A DNA stretch of 64,000 nucleotides from Chersky-840 sp963794615 (GTDB lineage: Bacteria > Actinomycetota > Acidimicrobiia > Acidimicrobiales > UBA8190). Below the pieces are notes generated by a model. That model saw only the letters and a list, made by a program, of their open reading frames with translations, made no database searches and had not been told where the DNA came from. The stretch covers positions 372,001-436,000 of the forward strand of contig CAWCEP010000005.1 of the NCBI GenBank assembly GCA_963794615.1, written 5' to 3'. This document shows positions 18,083 to 25,747 of the stretch, piece by piece; the stretch's first letter is position 1, and every line of letters begins with the position of its first letter. Made by a program: the position numbers and the translations under genes.

Positions 18083-20790
18083 CGGCTGATGGCCTCGGCC
18101 ACCTCGTCGGTCTTGGCATCACCGGTGTCGGCCAGGGCGCTCAGCACGGCGACGACGAGATGGGCGGCGTCGACCTCGAAGAAGCGTCGTAGGGCGGCCC
18201 TCGTGTCGGAGCGGCCGAAGCCGTCGGTCCCGAGCGAGACGAAGGGCCGGGGCATCCACCGGGCCACCTGGTCGGGGACGGCCCGGAGGTAGTCGGTCAC
18301 CGCCACCACCGGCCCGGCGCCGTCGCAGAGTGCGGTCCAGAGGTAGGAGACCTCCGGCTCGGCGTGGGGATGGAGACGGTTGGCCCGCTCCACCGAGAGG
18401 GCGTCCTCGCGCAGCTCGGTGTAGGAGGTGACCGACCAGGCGTCGGCCGATACGGACCAGTCGGCGGCCAGCATGGCGCGCGCCTCCATGGCCGCCTGCC
18501 ACATCGGGCCCGAGAAGAGCAGTGTCGCTCGCCGGGCCGAGCCGTTGCGCTTGCCGGCCGCGCCGCCCGTTCCGCCCTCGGACAATTCGGCCGGCTCGGC
18601 GAAGCAGTACATGCCCCGCAGGATCCCGGCCCGCACGGCGTCGCCGGCGGCACCGTCGGGAAGGGGTGGCATGGGGTAGTTCTCGTTGTAGAGGGTGAGG
18701 TACCAGAAGCGGTCCTCGGGCTCGGGGCCCATGATCTTGGCCACGGCGTCCTGCATGATCACGCCGATCTCGTAGGCGAAGGCGGGGTCGTAGATGTGGG
18801 CGGCGGGGTTCACCGAGGCGAGCAGGGGCGAGTGGCCGTCGTCGTGCTGGAGGCCCTCACCCTGCAAGGTGGTGCGGCCCGCGGTGCAGCCGGCCAGGAT
18901 GCCGCGGCCCCGGACGTCGCCCAGGAGCCAGGCCAGGTCGCCGATGCGCTGGAAGCCGAACATCGAATAGAAGAGGTAGATCGGCAGCATGGGCCGGCCC
19001 CACGTGGCGTAGGCCGTCGACAGCGCGATGAACGACGCCATGGCCCCGGCCTCGGTGATGCCCTCCTGGAGGACCTGGCCCTTGCGGTCCTCGGCGTAGC
19101 GGAGGATGAGGTCGGAGTCGACCGGCGTGTAGCGCTGGCCCTCCGGGGCGTAGATCTTGGACTCGGCGATGAGCGGTTCGAGGCCGAAGGTGCGGGCCTC
19201 GTCGGGGACGATGGGAGCCACGTAGCGGCCCAGGGCGGGGTCGCGGACGAGATTGCGCAGCAGGCGGGCGAAGGCCATCGTCGTGGAGGCGGACTGGGCC
19301 CCCGACCCGGCGAACATGTCGGAGAAGGCCGAGTCGTCGGGCAACGCGTAGGGGGTGACGGGACGGACGATGCGCGATGGCAACGGGCCGGCCAGGACCT
19401 TGCGCCGGCCGGACAGGTACTCGTGGGCGGGGGAGCCCTCGGGGGGGCGGTAGTAGGGAGGCTGCTCGGCGTCGAGGGCCTCGTCGGGGATCTCCTCTTG
19501 GAGATAGAGGCGGTCTCGAAGCGCCAGCAGTTGAGCCTTGGTCATCTTCTTGATCTGGTGGGTGGCGTTGCGCGCCTCGATCTCGGGGCCGAGCGTCCAT
19601 CCCTTCACCGTCTTGGCGAGGATGACGGTGGGCTGGCCCACCTGCTCCGTCGCCAGCTTGTAGGCCGCGTAGAGCTTGCGGTAGTCGTGGCCGCCGCGCG
19701 GCAGGGCCTGGAGGTCGGCGTCGGAGAGGTGTTCGACCAACCGGCGGAGCCGGGGGTCGGGCCCGAAGAAGTGCTCCCGGATGTAGGCACCGGATTCGGT
19801 GGCGTACTTCTGGAACTCACCGTCGGGGGTGGTGTTCATCTTGTCGAGGAGGACGCCGTCGATGTCTCGGGCGAGGAGCTCGTCCCACTTCGATCCCCAG
19901 ATGACCTTGATCACGTTCCAGCCCGCGCCCCGGAAGGTGGCCTCGGCCTCCTGGATGATCTTGCCGTTGCCGCGCACGGGGCCGTCGAGGCGCTGGAGGT
20001 TGCAGTTGACGACGAAGATGAGGTTGTCGAGGTGCTCGCGGCCCGCCACGCCCAAGGCCCCGATCGACTCGACCTCGTCGAGCTCCCCGTCGCCGAGGAA
20101 GGCCCAGATGCGGTTGGCGCTGGTGTCGACGATCTCGCGTTGGAGGAGGTAGCGGGCGGTGTGGGCCTGGTAGATGGCGCAGAGCGCGCCCAGGCCCATC
20201 GACACGGTGGGGTACTCCCAGAATTCGGGGAGCAGGCGGGGGTGGGGGTAGCTCGGCAGTCCGTGGCCCGAGACCTCCTGGCGGAAGTGGTCGAGTTGGT
20301 CCTCGGTGAGACGCCCCTCGGCGAAGGCGCGGGCGTAGATGCCGGGGGAGGCGTGGCCCTGGAAGTAGACGAGATCGCCGAACCCCCCGTCGGATTTGCC
20401 CCGGAAGAAATGGTTGAAGCCGACCTCGTAGAGCGAGGCCGAGCTGGCGTAGGTGGCCAGGTGGCCGCCGATGCCTTCGCTTCGGTAGTTGGCGCGGCTC
20501 ACCATGGCCGCCGCGTTCCAGCGGATGTAGGCGCGGATGCGACGCTCGACGTACTCGTCGCCGGGGAACCACGGCTCCTGGTCGCGCGGGATCGTGTTCA
20601 CGTACGGGGTCGAGACGGTGGCCGGGAAGTCGACCTGCTTGGTCCGGGCCCGCTCGAGGAGCTTCATGAGAAGGAAGCGGGCCCGGGTGCGTCCCTCGGC
20701 GTCCACGACGGCGTCGAAGGAGTCGACCCACTCCGCGGTCTCTTCAGGGTCGATGTCGGGAAGTTGATGCGACATTCCGTCGAAGAGCAC
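18040..20790 (-). CDS. aceE: Pyruvate dehydrogenase E1 component, homodimeric type
   Basis: A 916-residue thiamine diphosphate enzyme that decarboxylates pyruvate and transfers the acetyl group to lipoyl-E2. The length matches the fused, homodimeric AceE family. Visible features: Gln-Leu-Pro-Asp-Ile-Asp-Pro-Glu-Glu-Thr near the N-terminus, Trp-Asn-Ala-Ala-Ala-Met-Val-Ser-Arg-Ala-Asn near residue 92, Gly-His-Leu-Ala-Thr-Tyr-Ala-Ser-Ser-Ala. The thiamine/Mg site starts Gly-Asp-Gly-Glu-Leu-Asp-Glu and ends Asn-Cys-Asn-Leu-Gln-Arg-Leu-Asp-Gly-Pro-Val-Arg-Gly-Asn. Its E2 and E3 partners may be those encoded at 25.7-28.6 kb. GTG 20790 was chosen over ATG 20775 because a TAGCAT hexamer ends six bases upstream. 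Confidence 0.97.
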   Translation of the reverse strand: MLFDGMSHQLPDIDPEETAEWVDSFDAVVDAEGRTRARFLLMKLLERARTKQVDFPATVSTPYVNTIPRDQEPWFPGDEYVERRIRAYIRWNAAAMVSRANYRSEGIGGHLATYASSASLYEVGFNHFFRGKSDGGFGDLVYFQGHASPGIYARAFAEGRLTEDQLDHFRQEVSGHGLPSYPHPRLLPEFWEYPTVSMGLGALCAIYQAHTARYLLQREIVDTSANRIWAFLGDGELDEVESIGALGVAGREHLDNLIFVVNCNLQRLDGPVRGNGKIIQEAEATFRGAGWNVIKVIWGSKWDELLARDIDGVLLDKMNTTPDGEFQKYATESGAYIREHFFGPDPRLRRLVEHLSDADLQALPRGGHDYRKLYAAYKLATEQVGQPTVILAKTVKGWTLGPEIEARNATHQIKKMTKAQLLALRDRLYLQEEIPDEALDAEQPPYYRPPEGSPAHEYLSGRRKVLAGPLPSRIVRPVTPYALPDDSAFSDMFAGSGAQSASTTMAFARLLRNLVRDPALGRYVAPIVPDEARTFGLEPLIAESKIYAPEGQRYTPVDSDLILRYAEDRKGQVLQEGITEAGAMASFIALSTAYATWGRPMLPIYLFYSMFGFQRIGDLAWLLGDVRGRGILAGCTAGRTTLQGEGLQHDDGHSPLLASVNPAAHIYDPAFAYEIGVIMQDAVAKIMGPEPEDRFWYLTLYNENYPMPPLPDGAAGDAVRAGILRGMYCFAEPAELSEGGTGGAAGKRNGSARRATLLFSGPMWQAAMEARAMLAADWSVSADAWSVTSYTELREDALSVERANRLHPHAEPEVSYLWTALCDGAGPVVAVTDYLRAVPDQVARWMPRPFVSLGTDGFGRSDTRAALRRFFEVDAAHLVVAVLSALADTGDAKTDEVAEAISRYGIDAEAADPWSD

Positions 20791-20802
20791 TACTCCATGC
20801 TA
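20791..20802 (-). promoter_or_regulatory. -10 hexamer TAGCAT for leaderless aceE
   Basis: On the minus strand TAGCAT occupies 20802-20797 and ends six bases before GTG 20790. No ribosome site fits either possible start, which supports a leaderless transcript. Confidence 0.5.
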
Positions 20803-21046
20803 CGGGCGGGGTTCTCCTACAAGGCCGACCCTTCGCAGACCAATGGGGGGCCTCGCACCGAACGTCATCGTCAGAGAGAGTGCCCACATCGGTGGGGGTC
20901 AGGCGACAGACCCGGCTTTGTCCGAGCTCGATCTTCGCCCGGACCATTGCACACCCACCAGCCCCACCAACCTCACCTACCTCTATGGAGCTCACTTCTA
21001 TGTCATCTCAGGGGCACTGATACACCTTCGTGTCAAGGTAGGTCTC

Positions 21047-22333
21047 GTGCTCGCCGACCTCGACACCGCCCGACGGGCCATCGCCGGCGCGCTGGCCGAG
21101 GCCGACCCCGACCGGGTCACCGCCGCCCAGGCCGCCACGCTCCTGACGTTGTTCGCCGACATCGAGCGGTTGGGGGCGGCGGGAAAGGTCCTCTTCTCCA
21201 AGCGTGCCGCCGAGTCCGTTGTCTGGCGCGACGAGGGGCACCGGTCCGCGGCGTCGTGGATGGCGAAGACGACCGGCACCGACATCGGCGACGCCATGTC
21301 GGCGCTCGAGACGTCGGAGGCGTTGGGTTCTCTCCCCGAGACGGCACTGGCCCTGCGCCGGGGCGAGCTGTCCGGTGCGCAGGTGAAGGTCATCGCGGGG
21401 GCGGCGGTGTCCGACCCGCGGACGGAGGTGGGGCTGTTGGAAGCCGCCGCCACCCGCGGTCTCAGGGGGCTCAAGGCCCGGGCCCTCCAGGTGCGGTCCG
21501 TGGCGGGCAGCGCCGAAGAGGAGAAGGCCAGATACCTCGCCATCCACCGCGGTCGGTACTTCCGGCACTGGGCCGATCCCGACGGGGCCGTGCGCCTCGA
21601 CGCCCGGCTCACTCCCGACGCCGGGGCCAGCCTGCTGTCGGCGTTGACCGTCGAAGCCGACGCCCGCATCAACCAAGCCCGGAAGGCGTCGGAGCACGAA
21701 GCCCCGACCGCCTACCGAGCCGACGCGCTGGTGGCCCTCGTGACCGGCGAGCCCTGCGCACCAACTGCTCGCAGCACCGGCTCGGGTCGCAGCAATTCCT
21801 CGCCCCGGGCCACGGTCGTCATCCGGGTCGACGCCAGAGCCCTGAGAAGGGGCCACGTCGAACAGGGCGAGGTCTGTGAGATCCCGGGGGTGGGCCCGGT
21901 TCCCGTCGCCGCCGTGCATCGCCAGCTCTCTGATGCCCATGTCCGGATCGTGATGGTCGACGGCCATGGCGTGACCACCGTGTGCCACGTGGGCCGGAGC
22001 ATCCCCCGGCACCTTCAGAGTGCCCTCGAGGAACGTGACCCGGTGTGCGTGGTGCCCGACTGCGAGGTGGGGGTGGGCCTCGAGAATCATCACTGGGATG
22101 TGCCCTACGCCGAGTCCAAGACGACCACCCTGGCCGGCGTGGCCCGGTTGTGCTCGTGGCACCACGGCCTCGCCACCTTCGAGGGTTGGGTCTTGCGCGG
22201 GGGCCCGGCGCCTGGGAGTGGTGCGAACCCGCCGGGGGGTGCCGCTTCGAGACTGGTCCGCCGTTTCGAGATACCGGCTGACGCCGGCAGTCCGAGCGTT
22301 AGTCCGAGGATCCGAAGCGGACGATCGAGCTGA
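21047..22333 (+). CDS. DUF222 protein with C-terminal HNH nuclease domain
   Basis: About 428 residues. The N-terminal two-thirds is a helical DUF222 region (Ala-Ala-Gln-Ala-Ala-Thr-Leu-Leu, Gly-His-Arg-Ser-Ala-Ala-Ser-Trp-Met-Ala). The C-terminus has an HNH-type zinc/metal site: Cys-Val-Val-Pro-Asp-Cys, Glu-Asn-His-His-Trp-Asp and Leu-Cys-Ser-Trp-His-His. The family (related to the mycobacterial 13E12 repeat family) is usually multicopy in actinobacteria. It is thought to include nucleases, but its biological role is unsettled. The GTG at 21047 follows AAGGTAGG; the same frame is open back to an ATG at 20843 with no family-like sequence. It overlaps the convergent small gene by 35 bases. Confidence 0.75.
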   Translation: MLADLDTARRAIAGALAEADPDRVTAAQAATLLTLFADIERLGAAGKVLFSKRAAESVVWRDEGHRSAASWMAKTTGTDIGDAMSALETSEALGSLPETALALRRGELSGAQVKVIAGAAVSDPRTEVGLLEAAATRGLRGLKARALQVRSVAGSAEEEKARYLAIHRGRYFRHWADPDGAVRLDARLTPDAGASLLSALTVEADARINQARKASEHEAPTAYRADALVALVTGEPCAPTARSTGSGRSNSSPRATVVIRVDARALRRGHVEQGEVCEIPGVGPVPVAAVHRQLSDAHVRIVMVDGHGVTTVCHVGRSIPRHLQSALEERDPVCVVPDCEVGVGLENHHWDVPYAESKTTTLAGVARLCSWHHGLATFEGWVLRGGPAPGSGANPPGGAASRLVRRFEIPADAGSPSVSPRIRSGRSS

Positions 22334-22604
22334 TCGCCCTCCGATAGGGGGTGCCGCGGTCGTAGGGGGCTTCGCGCTCGGCGTCGTCGGCCCTGCGCAG
22401 GTCCGTCCCACCCGTCGTGTTCTCGACAGCGGAGACGGCGCGGACCGGGGACTCCGACATGGGGACGTCGGGAGGCGGGTCGAAGGACTCGAGGGCCCCG
22501 TCCCGGACGAGCTTGGTCGGATTGCCCTCGGAGAAGTAGCGGTATTCGTGCTCGTGGTAGGGGTCCGAGAACCATCCCCACGTCGTCGCCGTCACCGTTG
22601 TCAC
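22299..22604 (-). CDS. Conserved small hypothetical protein
   Basis: A 101-residue protein. The N-terminal half has the sequence pattern Trp-Phe-x-Asp-Pro-Tyr-x-x-His-Glu-x-Arg-Tyr-Phe followed by Pro-Thr-x-Leu-Val-Arg-Asp-Gly. This is a recurring arrangement in small actinobacterial proteins, where it resembles a shortened DUF2510-like Trp-Asp-Pro motif. The C-terminal half is charged and probably disordered. No membrane segment or catalytic motif is present. The GTG start is set by a TAAACT hexamer ending six bases upstream. Function unknown. It lies divergent from rnhA. Confidence 0.65.
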   Translation of the reverse strand: MTTVTATTWGWFSDPYHEHEYRYFSEGNPTKLVRDGALESFDPPPDVPMSESPVRAVSAVENTTGGTDLRRADDAEREAPYDRGTPYRRAISSIVRFGSSD

Positions 22605-22616
22605 CCGTCTAGTTTA
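22605..22616 (-). promoter_or_regulatory. -10 hexamer TAAACT for a leaderless start
   Basis: Minus-strand TAAACT at 22616-22611 ends six bases before GTG 22604. The surrounding DNA (22610-22655) is unusually AT-rich for this window. Confidence 0.5.
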
Positions 22617-22733
22617 CCTTGAGTTCACCTTTCGTTCACGTTTAGATAACCTTCTGGCCACGAATCGGCCCTGACCTGCCCGAACGAGGCGTCCACCGCG
22701 GCCACCCTGCCCGCCGTGCATGCTGGGGATCTG

Positions 22734-23201
22734 ATGGGAGCCGATGCCGCCGAGACCGTCGTGTACACCGATGGATCCAGCCTCGGGAATCCCGGTCCCG
22801 GTGGCTGGGCGTGGGCGGTGCCCAACGGGCCCTACGCCAGCGGCGCCGAGCCGCGTTCGACCAACCAGCGGATGGAGGTCACCGCCGTCATCCGGGCGCT
22901 CGAGTCGGTTCAAGGACCCGTGCACGTCAAGAGCGACTCGACCTACGTCGTCAATTGCTTCCGCGACCGGTGGTGGGAGGGATGGATGCGGCGGGGGTGG
23001 CGCAACAGCGCGGGCAAGCCGGTGGCCAACCGAGACCTGTGGGAGCAGCTGCTGGCGTTGGCCCTCGACAACGGCCGGCCGGTGCGGTTCAGCTGGGTGA
23101 AGGGCCATTCGGGCAACGAGATGAACGACCGGGTGGACGTCCTCGCCGTGGAGGCCGCCACATCGCAGCATGGCGTGTCCGGCGACCAATTCATCGGCTA
23201 A
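22734..23201 (+). CDS. rnhA: Ribonuclease HI
   Basis: A 155-residue ribonuclease H1 that cuts RNA in RNA-DNA hybrids. The catalytic carboxylates are visible: Asp in Tyr-Thr-Asp-Gly-Ser, Glu in Arg-Met-Glu-Val-Thr-Ala, Asp in Lys-Ser-Asp-Ser-Thr-Tyr-Val, and Asp in Met-Asn-Asp-Arg-Val-Asp. The basic Trp-Trp-Glu-Gly-Trp-Met-Arg-Arg-Gly-Trp handle and the Trp-Val-Lys-Gly-His-Ser-Gly motif are also present. Length is typical. The ATG at 22734 is preceded by GGGGAT; a GTG at 22716 would add six residues. The stop codon lies inside the first unit of a short tandem repeat. Confidence 0.95.
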   Translation: MGADAAETVVYTDGSSLGNPGPGGWAWAVPNGPYASGAEPRSTNQRMEVTAVIRALESVQGPVHVKSDSTYVVNCFRDRWWEGWMRRGWRNSAGKPVANRDLWEQLLALALDNGRPVRFSWVKGHSGNEMNDRVDVLAVEAATSQHGVSGDQFIG

Positions 23202-23253
23202 GGGTGGTTCATCGGCGAAGCGTGGCTTAGTTCATCGGCTAGGCGTGTCTTGG
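23190..23253 (+). repeat. Three tandem copies of the rnhA 3-prime end
   Basis: Copies begin TTCATCGGC at 23190, 23208 and 23231. Copies two and three are 23 bases each and match at 19 positions. The first copy (18 bases) carries the rnhA stop TAA and matches the second at 16 of 18. The duplicates are not in a gene and resemble other stop-spanning tandem repeats in the window. Confidence 0.75.
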
Positions 23254-23274
23254 CGGACGGCTCGGCCGCCCCCG

Positions 23275-23287
23275 TAGCATGCGGCGC
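23275..23287 (+). promoter_or_regulatory. -10 hexamer TAGCAT for a leaderless start
   Basis: TAGCAT at 23275-23280 ends seven bases before ATG 23288. A TTGGCG at 23250-23255 is a possible -35 with 19-base spacing, slightly long. Confidence 0.5.
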
Positions 23288-24049
23288 ATGGACCTCAACG
23301 ACATCTCCGCGGTGATCACCGGTGGCGCGTCCGGGCTGGGCGAAGGCACGGCTCGCAAACTGACGTCCCTGGGCGTGCGGTGCACGATCTTCGACCGCAA
23401 CGAGGATGGCGCCAAGAAGGTGGCGGGCGATCTCGGCGCCAACTACGTCGCCGGTGACGTCACCAACCCCGACGACTGCCAGCGCGCCGTCGACCAGGCC
23501 GCCGAAGGCGGCAAGCTGCGCATCGCCGTGAACTGCGCCGGCACCGGCTGGGTGGGCCGGGTCATCAACCGGGACAACTCGCCGCACGACCTGAGCGCCT
23601 TCAAGTTCATCCAGGAGCTCAACGTGGTGGGCACGTTCAACGTCATGACGCGCGCCGCGTCGGCCATGGCCGTCACCGAGCCGCTCGAGGACGGGGAGCG
23701 AGGCGTGATCGTGAACACGGCGTCGGTCGCCGCGTTCGACGGCCAGGTCGGCCAGCTCGCGTACTCGGCATCGAAGGGTGCGATCGTCGGCATGACCCTC
23801 CCCGCGGCGCGCGACCTGGCGTCGGTGGGGGTGCGTGTCGTCACCATCGCGCCGGGGTTGTTCGACACGCCCCTGCTCGGGATGCTCCCCGAGGAGCAGC
23901 GCAACGCGTTGGGCCAGTCGGTCCTGTTCCCGAAGACGCTCGGTCAGCCCGCCTGGTACGGCGAGCTGGTGGCGCACATCGCCCAGAACAGGTATCTCAA
24001 CGGGGAGGTCATTCGCCTCGACGGCGGTATCCGGATGCCCCCCAAGTAG
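23288..24049 (+). CDS. SDR oxidoreductase, 3-hydroxyacyl-CoA dehydrogenase type 2-like
   Basis: A 253-residue short-chain dehydrogenase with all key residues: Thr-Gly-Gly-Ala-Ser-Gly-Leu-Gly near residue 11, Asn-Cys-Ala-Gly-Thr-Gly near residue 81, a catalytic Ser strand (Asn-Thr-Ala-Ser-Val-Ala-Ala-Phe-Asp-Gly) and Tyr-Ser-Ala-Ser-Lys. The sequence Phe-Asp-Gly-Gln-x-Gly-Gln and the Pro-Gly-Leu-Phe-Asp-Thr-Pro-Leu motif fit the HSD10-like 3-hydroxyacyl-CoA dehydrogenases, which act in beta-oxidation of fatty or branched acyl-CoA. That substrate assignment is from family resemblance only. The ATG 23288 is fixed by the upstream TAGCAT. Confidence 0.85.
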   Translation: MDLNDISAVITGGASGLGEGTARKLTSLGVRCTIFDRNEDGAKKVAGDLGANYVAGDVTNPDDCQRAVDQAAEGGKLRIAVNCAGTGWVGRVINRDNSPHDLSAFKFIQELNVVGTFNVMTRAASAMAVTEPLEDGERGVIVNTASVAAFDGQVGQLAYSASKGAIVGMTLPAARDLASVGVRVVTIAPGLFDTPLLGMLPEEQRNALGQSVLFPKTLGQPAWYGELVAHIAQNRYLNGEVIRLDGGIRMPPK

Positions 24050-24100
24050 GGCGGTACCCGCATGCTCCCCAAGTAGGGCGGTACCCGCACCCCGAGTAGG
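24040..24100 (+). repeat. Tandem repeat spanning the SDR stop codon
   Basis: The 23-base segment at 24040-24062 (CCCCAAGTAGGGCGGTACCC core) recurs exactly at 24067-24089 with a 27-base period. A partial third copy follows at 24090-24100. Each full copy includes the Lys codon plus the TAG stop. It separates the SDR from the aldo/keto reductase. Confidence 0.85.
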
Positions 24101-24114
24101 AAGTAGAGACGCCC

Positions 24115-25135
24115 ATGAAGTACGTCGATATCGCCGGGGCCAGGATGTCGGTGATCGGGCTCGGGACGTGGCAGTTCGGCTCGACGGAGTGGGGGTACGG
24201 GGCCGACTACTCCGACCGTGAGGCCGACGCCATCGTGCAGCGCGCCTTGGACGTCGGCATCACCCTCTTCGACACCGCCGAGATCTACGGCTTCGGGAGG
24301 TCGGAGCGGATCCTGGGCAAGGCGCTGGGGGAGCGGCGCAACGAGGCCTTCATCGCATCCAAGATCTTCCCGGTCCTGCCGATCGCGCCCGTGGTGCTCC
24401 AGCGGGCCCGGGGGAGCCTGCGCCGCCTGGGGGTCGACGCCCTGGACCTCTACCAGCTCCACCAGCCCAACCCGGTGGTGCCGCTCACGGCGACGATGCC
24501 CGCCTTCGCCCAGTTGCTCGACGAAGGGCTCGTGCGCCACGTCGGTGTCTCGAACTACTCGTTGGGGCGGTGGGAGGCCGCCGAGGAGGCGTTGGGGCGG
24601 CCCGTGCTGTCCAACCAGGTCCGGTACAGCCTGGTGGACCGGCGGCCCGAGAAGGACCTGTTGCCGTGGGCGCAGGCCCACGACCGGGTCATCATCGCCT
24701 ACAGCCCGCTGGGCCAGGGCCTGCTGTCGGCGCGCTACGACGAGCACCACCGTCCCACCGGCATCGTGCGCTCGGCGTCGCCCGGGTTCCATCCCGAGAA
24801 CCTGCGCCGCGCCGCCCCGCTACTCGACGTGTTGCGAGCGGTGGCCGAGACCCATCACGCCACCCCGTCACAGATCGCGCTGGCGTGGTTGGTCCGGCGC
24901 CCCAATGTCGTCGTGATCCCGGGGGCGAGCTCGGCGGCGCAGGTGGAGGTCAACGCGGCGGCTGCCGACATCGAGCTCACCGACGACGAAGACGCCGCCC
25001 TCGTGGCCGCGTCCGATGCGTTCGAGCCGTTGGCGGCGACGTCGGTGCTGCCCGACCTGATCCGCGAACGCGTGCTCGGGGTTCATCGGTCGGATGACCG
25101 GCGGCGCCGGTGGCACCGGTCCGCAATCGTCCTAG
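24115..25135 (+). CDS. Aldo/keto reductase; stop probably displaced by a one-base insertion
   Basis: A TIM-barrel NADPH-dependent reductase of about 339 residues. The catalytic set is visible: Asp and Tyr in Phe-Asp-Thr-Ala-Glu-Ile-Tyr-Gly, Lys in Ala-Ser-Lys-Ile-Phe, and His in Tyr-Gln-Leu-His-Gln-Pro. The C-terminal cofactor loop reads Val-Ile-Pro-Gly-Ala-Ser-Ser-Ala-Ala-Gln. As written, the frame stays open to 25374, deep inside the next gene, with a low-complexity Arg-rich tail. Removing one G near 25082 gives an ordinary end (Phe-Ile-Gly-Arg-Met-Thr-Gly) with a TAG at 25133-25135, fifteen bases before the next gene. I therefore annotate that end. Physiological substrate unknown. Confidence 0.8.
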
Positions 25136-25150
25136 TCGGAAGGCCGACCG

Positions 25151-25621
25151 GTGCGGTACTGGACGGTCGACGAGGCGAAGGCGTTCCTCCCTCGGCTGAG
25201 ACTTCTCCTCGGCGTGATCCGTCGGGCCGCCAATCTCGCCGTGTCGTCGCGCGGGAACGGGCACGCCGTGCTCCCCGGCGCGCCTCCGCCCGCCGGTCCG
25301 ACGTCGCCCCCATCCGCGCTCGCCGCCGGAGAACCGGGCCAACCAGCACCGCCGACTCCAGCCGGGTCCGGTGAGGTCGGGGCCGCCCCGGGCTCGGAGC
25401 CGGCCGTCTCGTTCGACGTGAAGGAAGCGCTCGCCGAGCTCGAGCGCCAGGGGATCGTCCTGCGTGACGCCGATCGGGGGCTCATCGACTTCACGGCACT
25501 GCACCTAGGAAAAGAGGTGCTGCTTTGTTGGCAGCTCGGCGAGGACGAATTGGCGTGGTGGCATTTTCCCGAGGACGGATTCGCGGGTCGCCGCCCGCTG
25601 CCCCTGCCTCCCGAGCTCTGA
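25151..25621 (+). CDS. DUF2203 family protein
   Basis: A 156-residue protein. The N-terminal Tyr-Trp-Thr-Val-Asp-Glu-Ala-Lys-Ala-Phe-Leu-Pro-Arg-Leu is the start of the DUF2203 domain. The C-terminal Gly-Ile-Val-Leu-Arg-Asp-x-Asp-x-Gly-Leu-Ile-Asp-Phe and Cys-Trp-Gln-Leu-Gly-Glu-Asp-Glu-Leu-Ala-Trp-Trp-His motifs complete it. A Pro/Gly/Ala-rich insertion of about 50 residues interrupts the domain, making the protein longer than most members. The function of the family is unknown. GTG start with GGAAGG seven bases upstream. Confidence 0.75.
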   Translation: MRYWTVDEAKAFLPRLRLLLGVIRRAANLAVSSRGNGHAVLPGAPPPAGPTSPPSALAAGEPGQPAPPTPAGSGEVGAAPGSEPAVSFDVKEALAELERQGIVLRDADRGLIDFTALHLGKEVLLCWQLGEDELAWWHFPEDGFAGRRPLPLPPEL

Positions 25622-25747
25622 CCTCTTGCCCCCTCGTTCCTCGGCCCTTCGCCCCCCGGTCCCCGGGATGTGGGGGCGGAGGGTCCTCGTGCGCAGCTTC
25701 GGGCCGGGGGTGGTCACCGTTAGGCTGGAACACGGAACAGTGATGGA

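Noticed and set aside
18364..21879. Long plus-strand open frame of 1,171 codons opposite aceE
   Set aside because: It mirrors aceE in antisense, has a Gly/Val/Glu/Asp-rich composition typical of GC-rich shadow frames, and contains no family motifs. The same holds for 38473-41079 opposite metH, 16278-18122 opposite the permease and 39185-41044.
21047..22333. HNH-containing gene as a mobile element
   Set aside because: DUF222-HNH genes are often multicopy, but no terminal repeats, target duplications, integrase or intron structure surround it.
24115..25374. Aldo/keto reductase with a 95-residue tail overlapping the DUF2203 gene
   Set aside because: The tail is Arg-rich shadow sequence. Removing one G near 25082 gives a normal C-terminus and a stop before the next gene.
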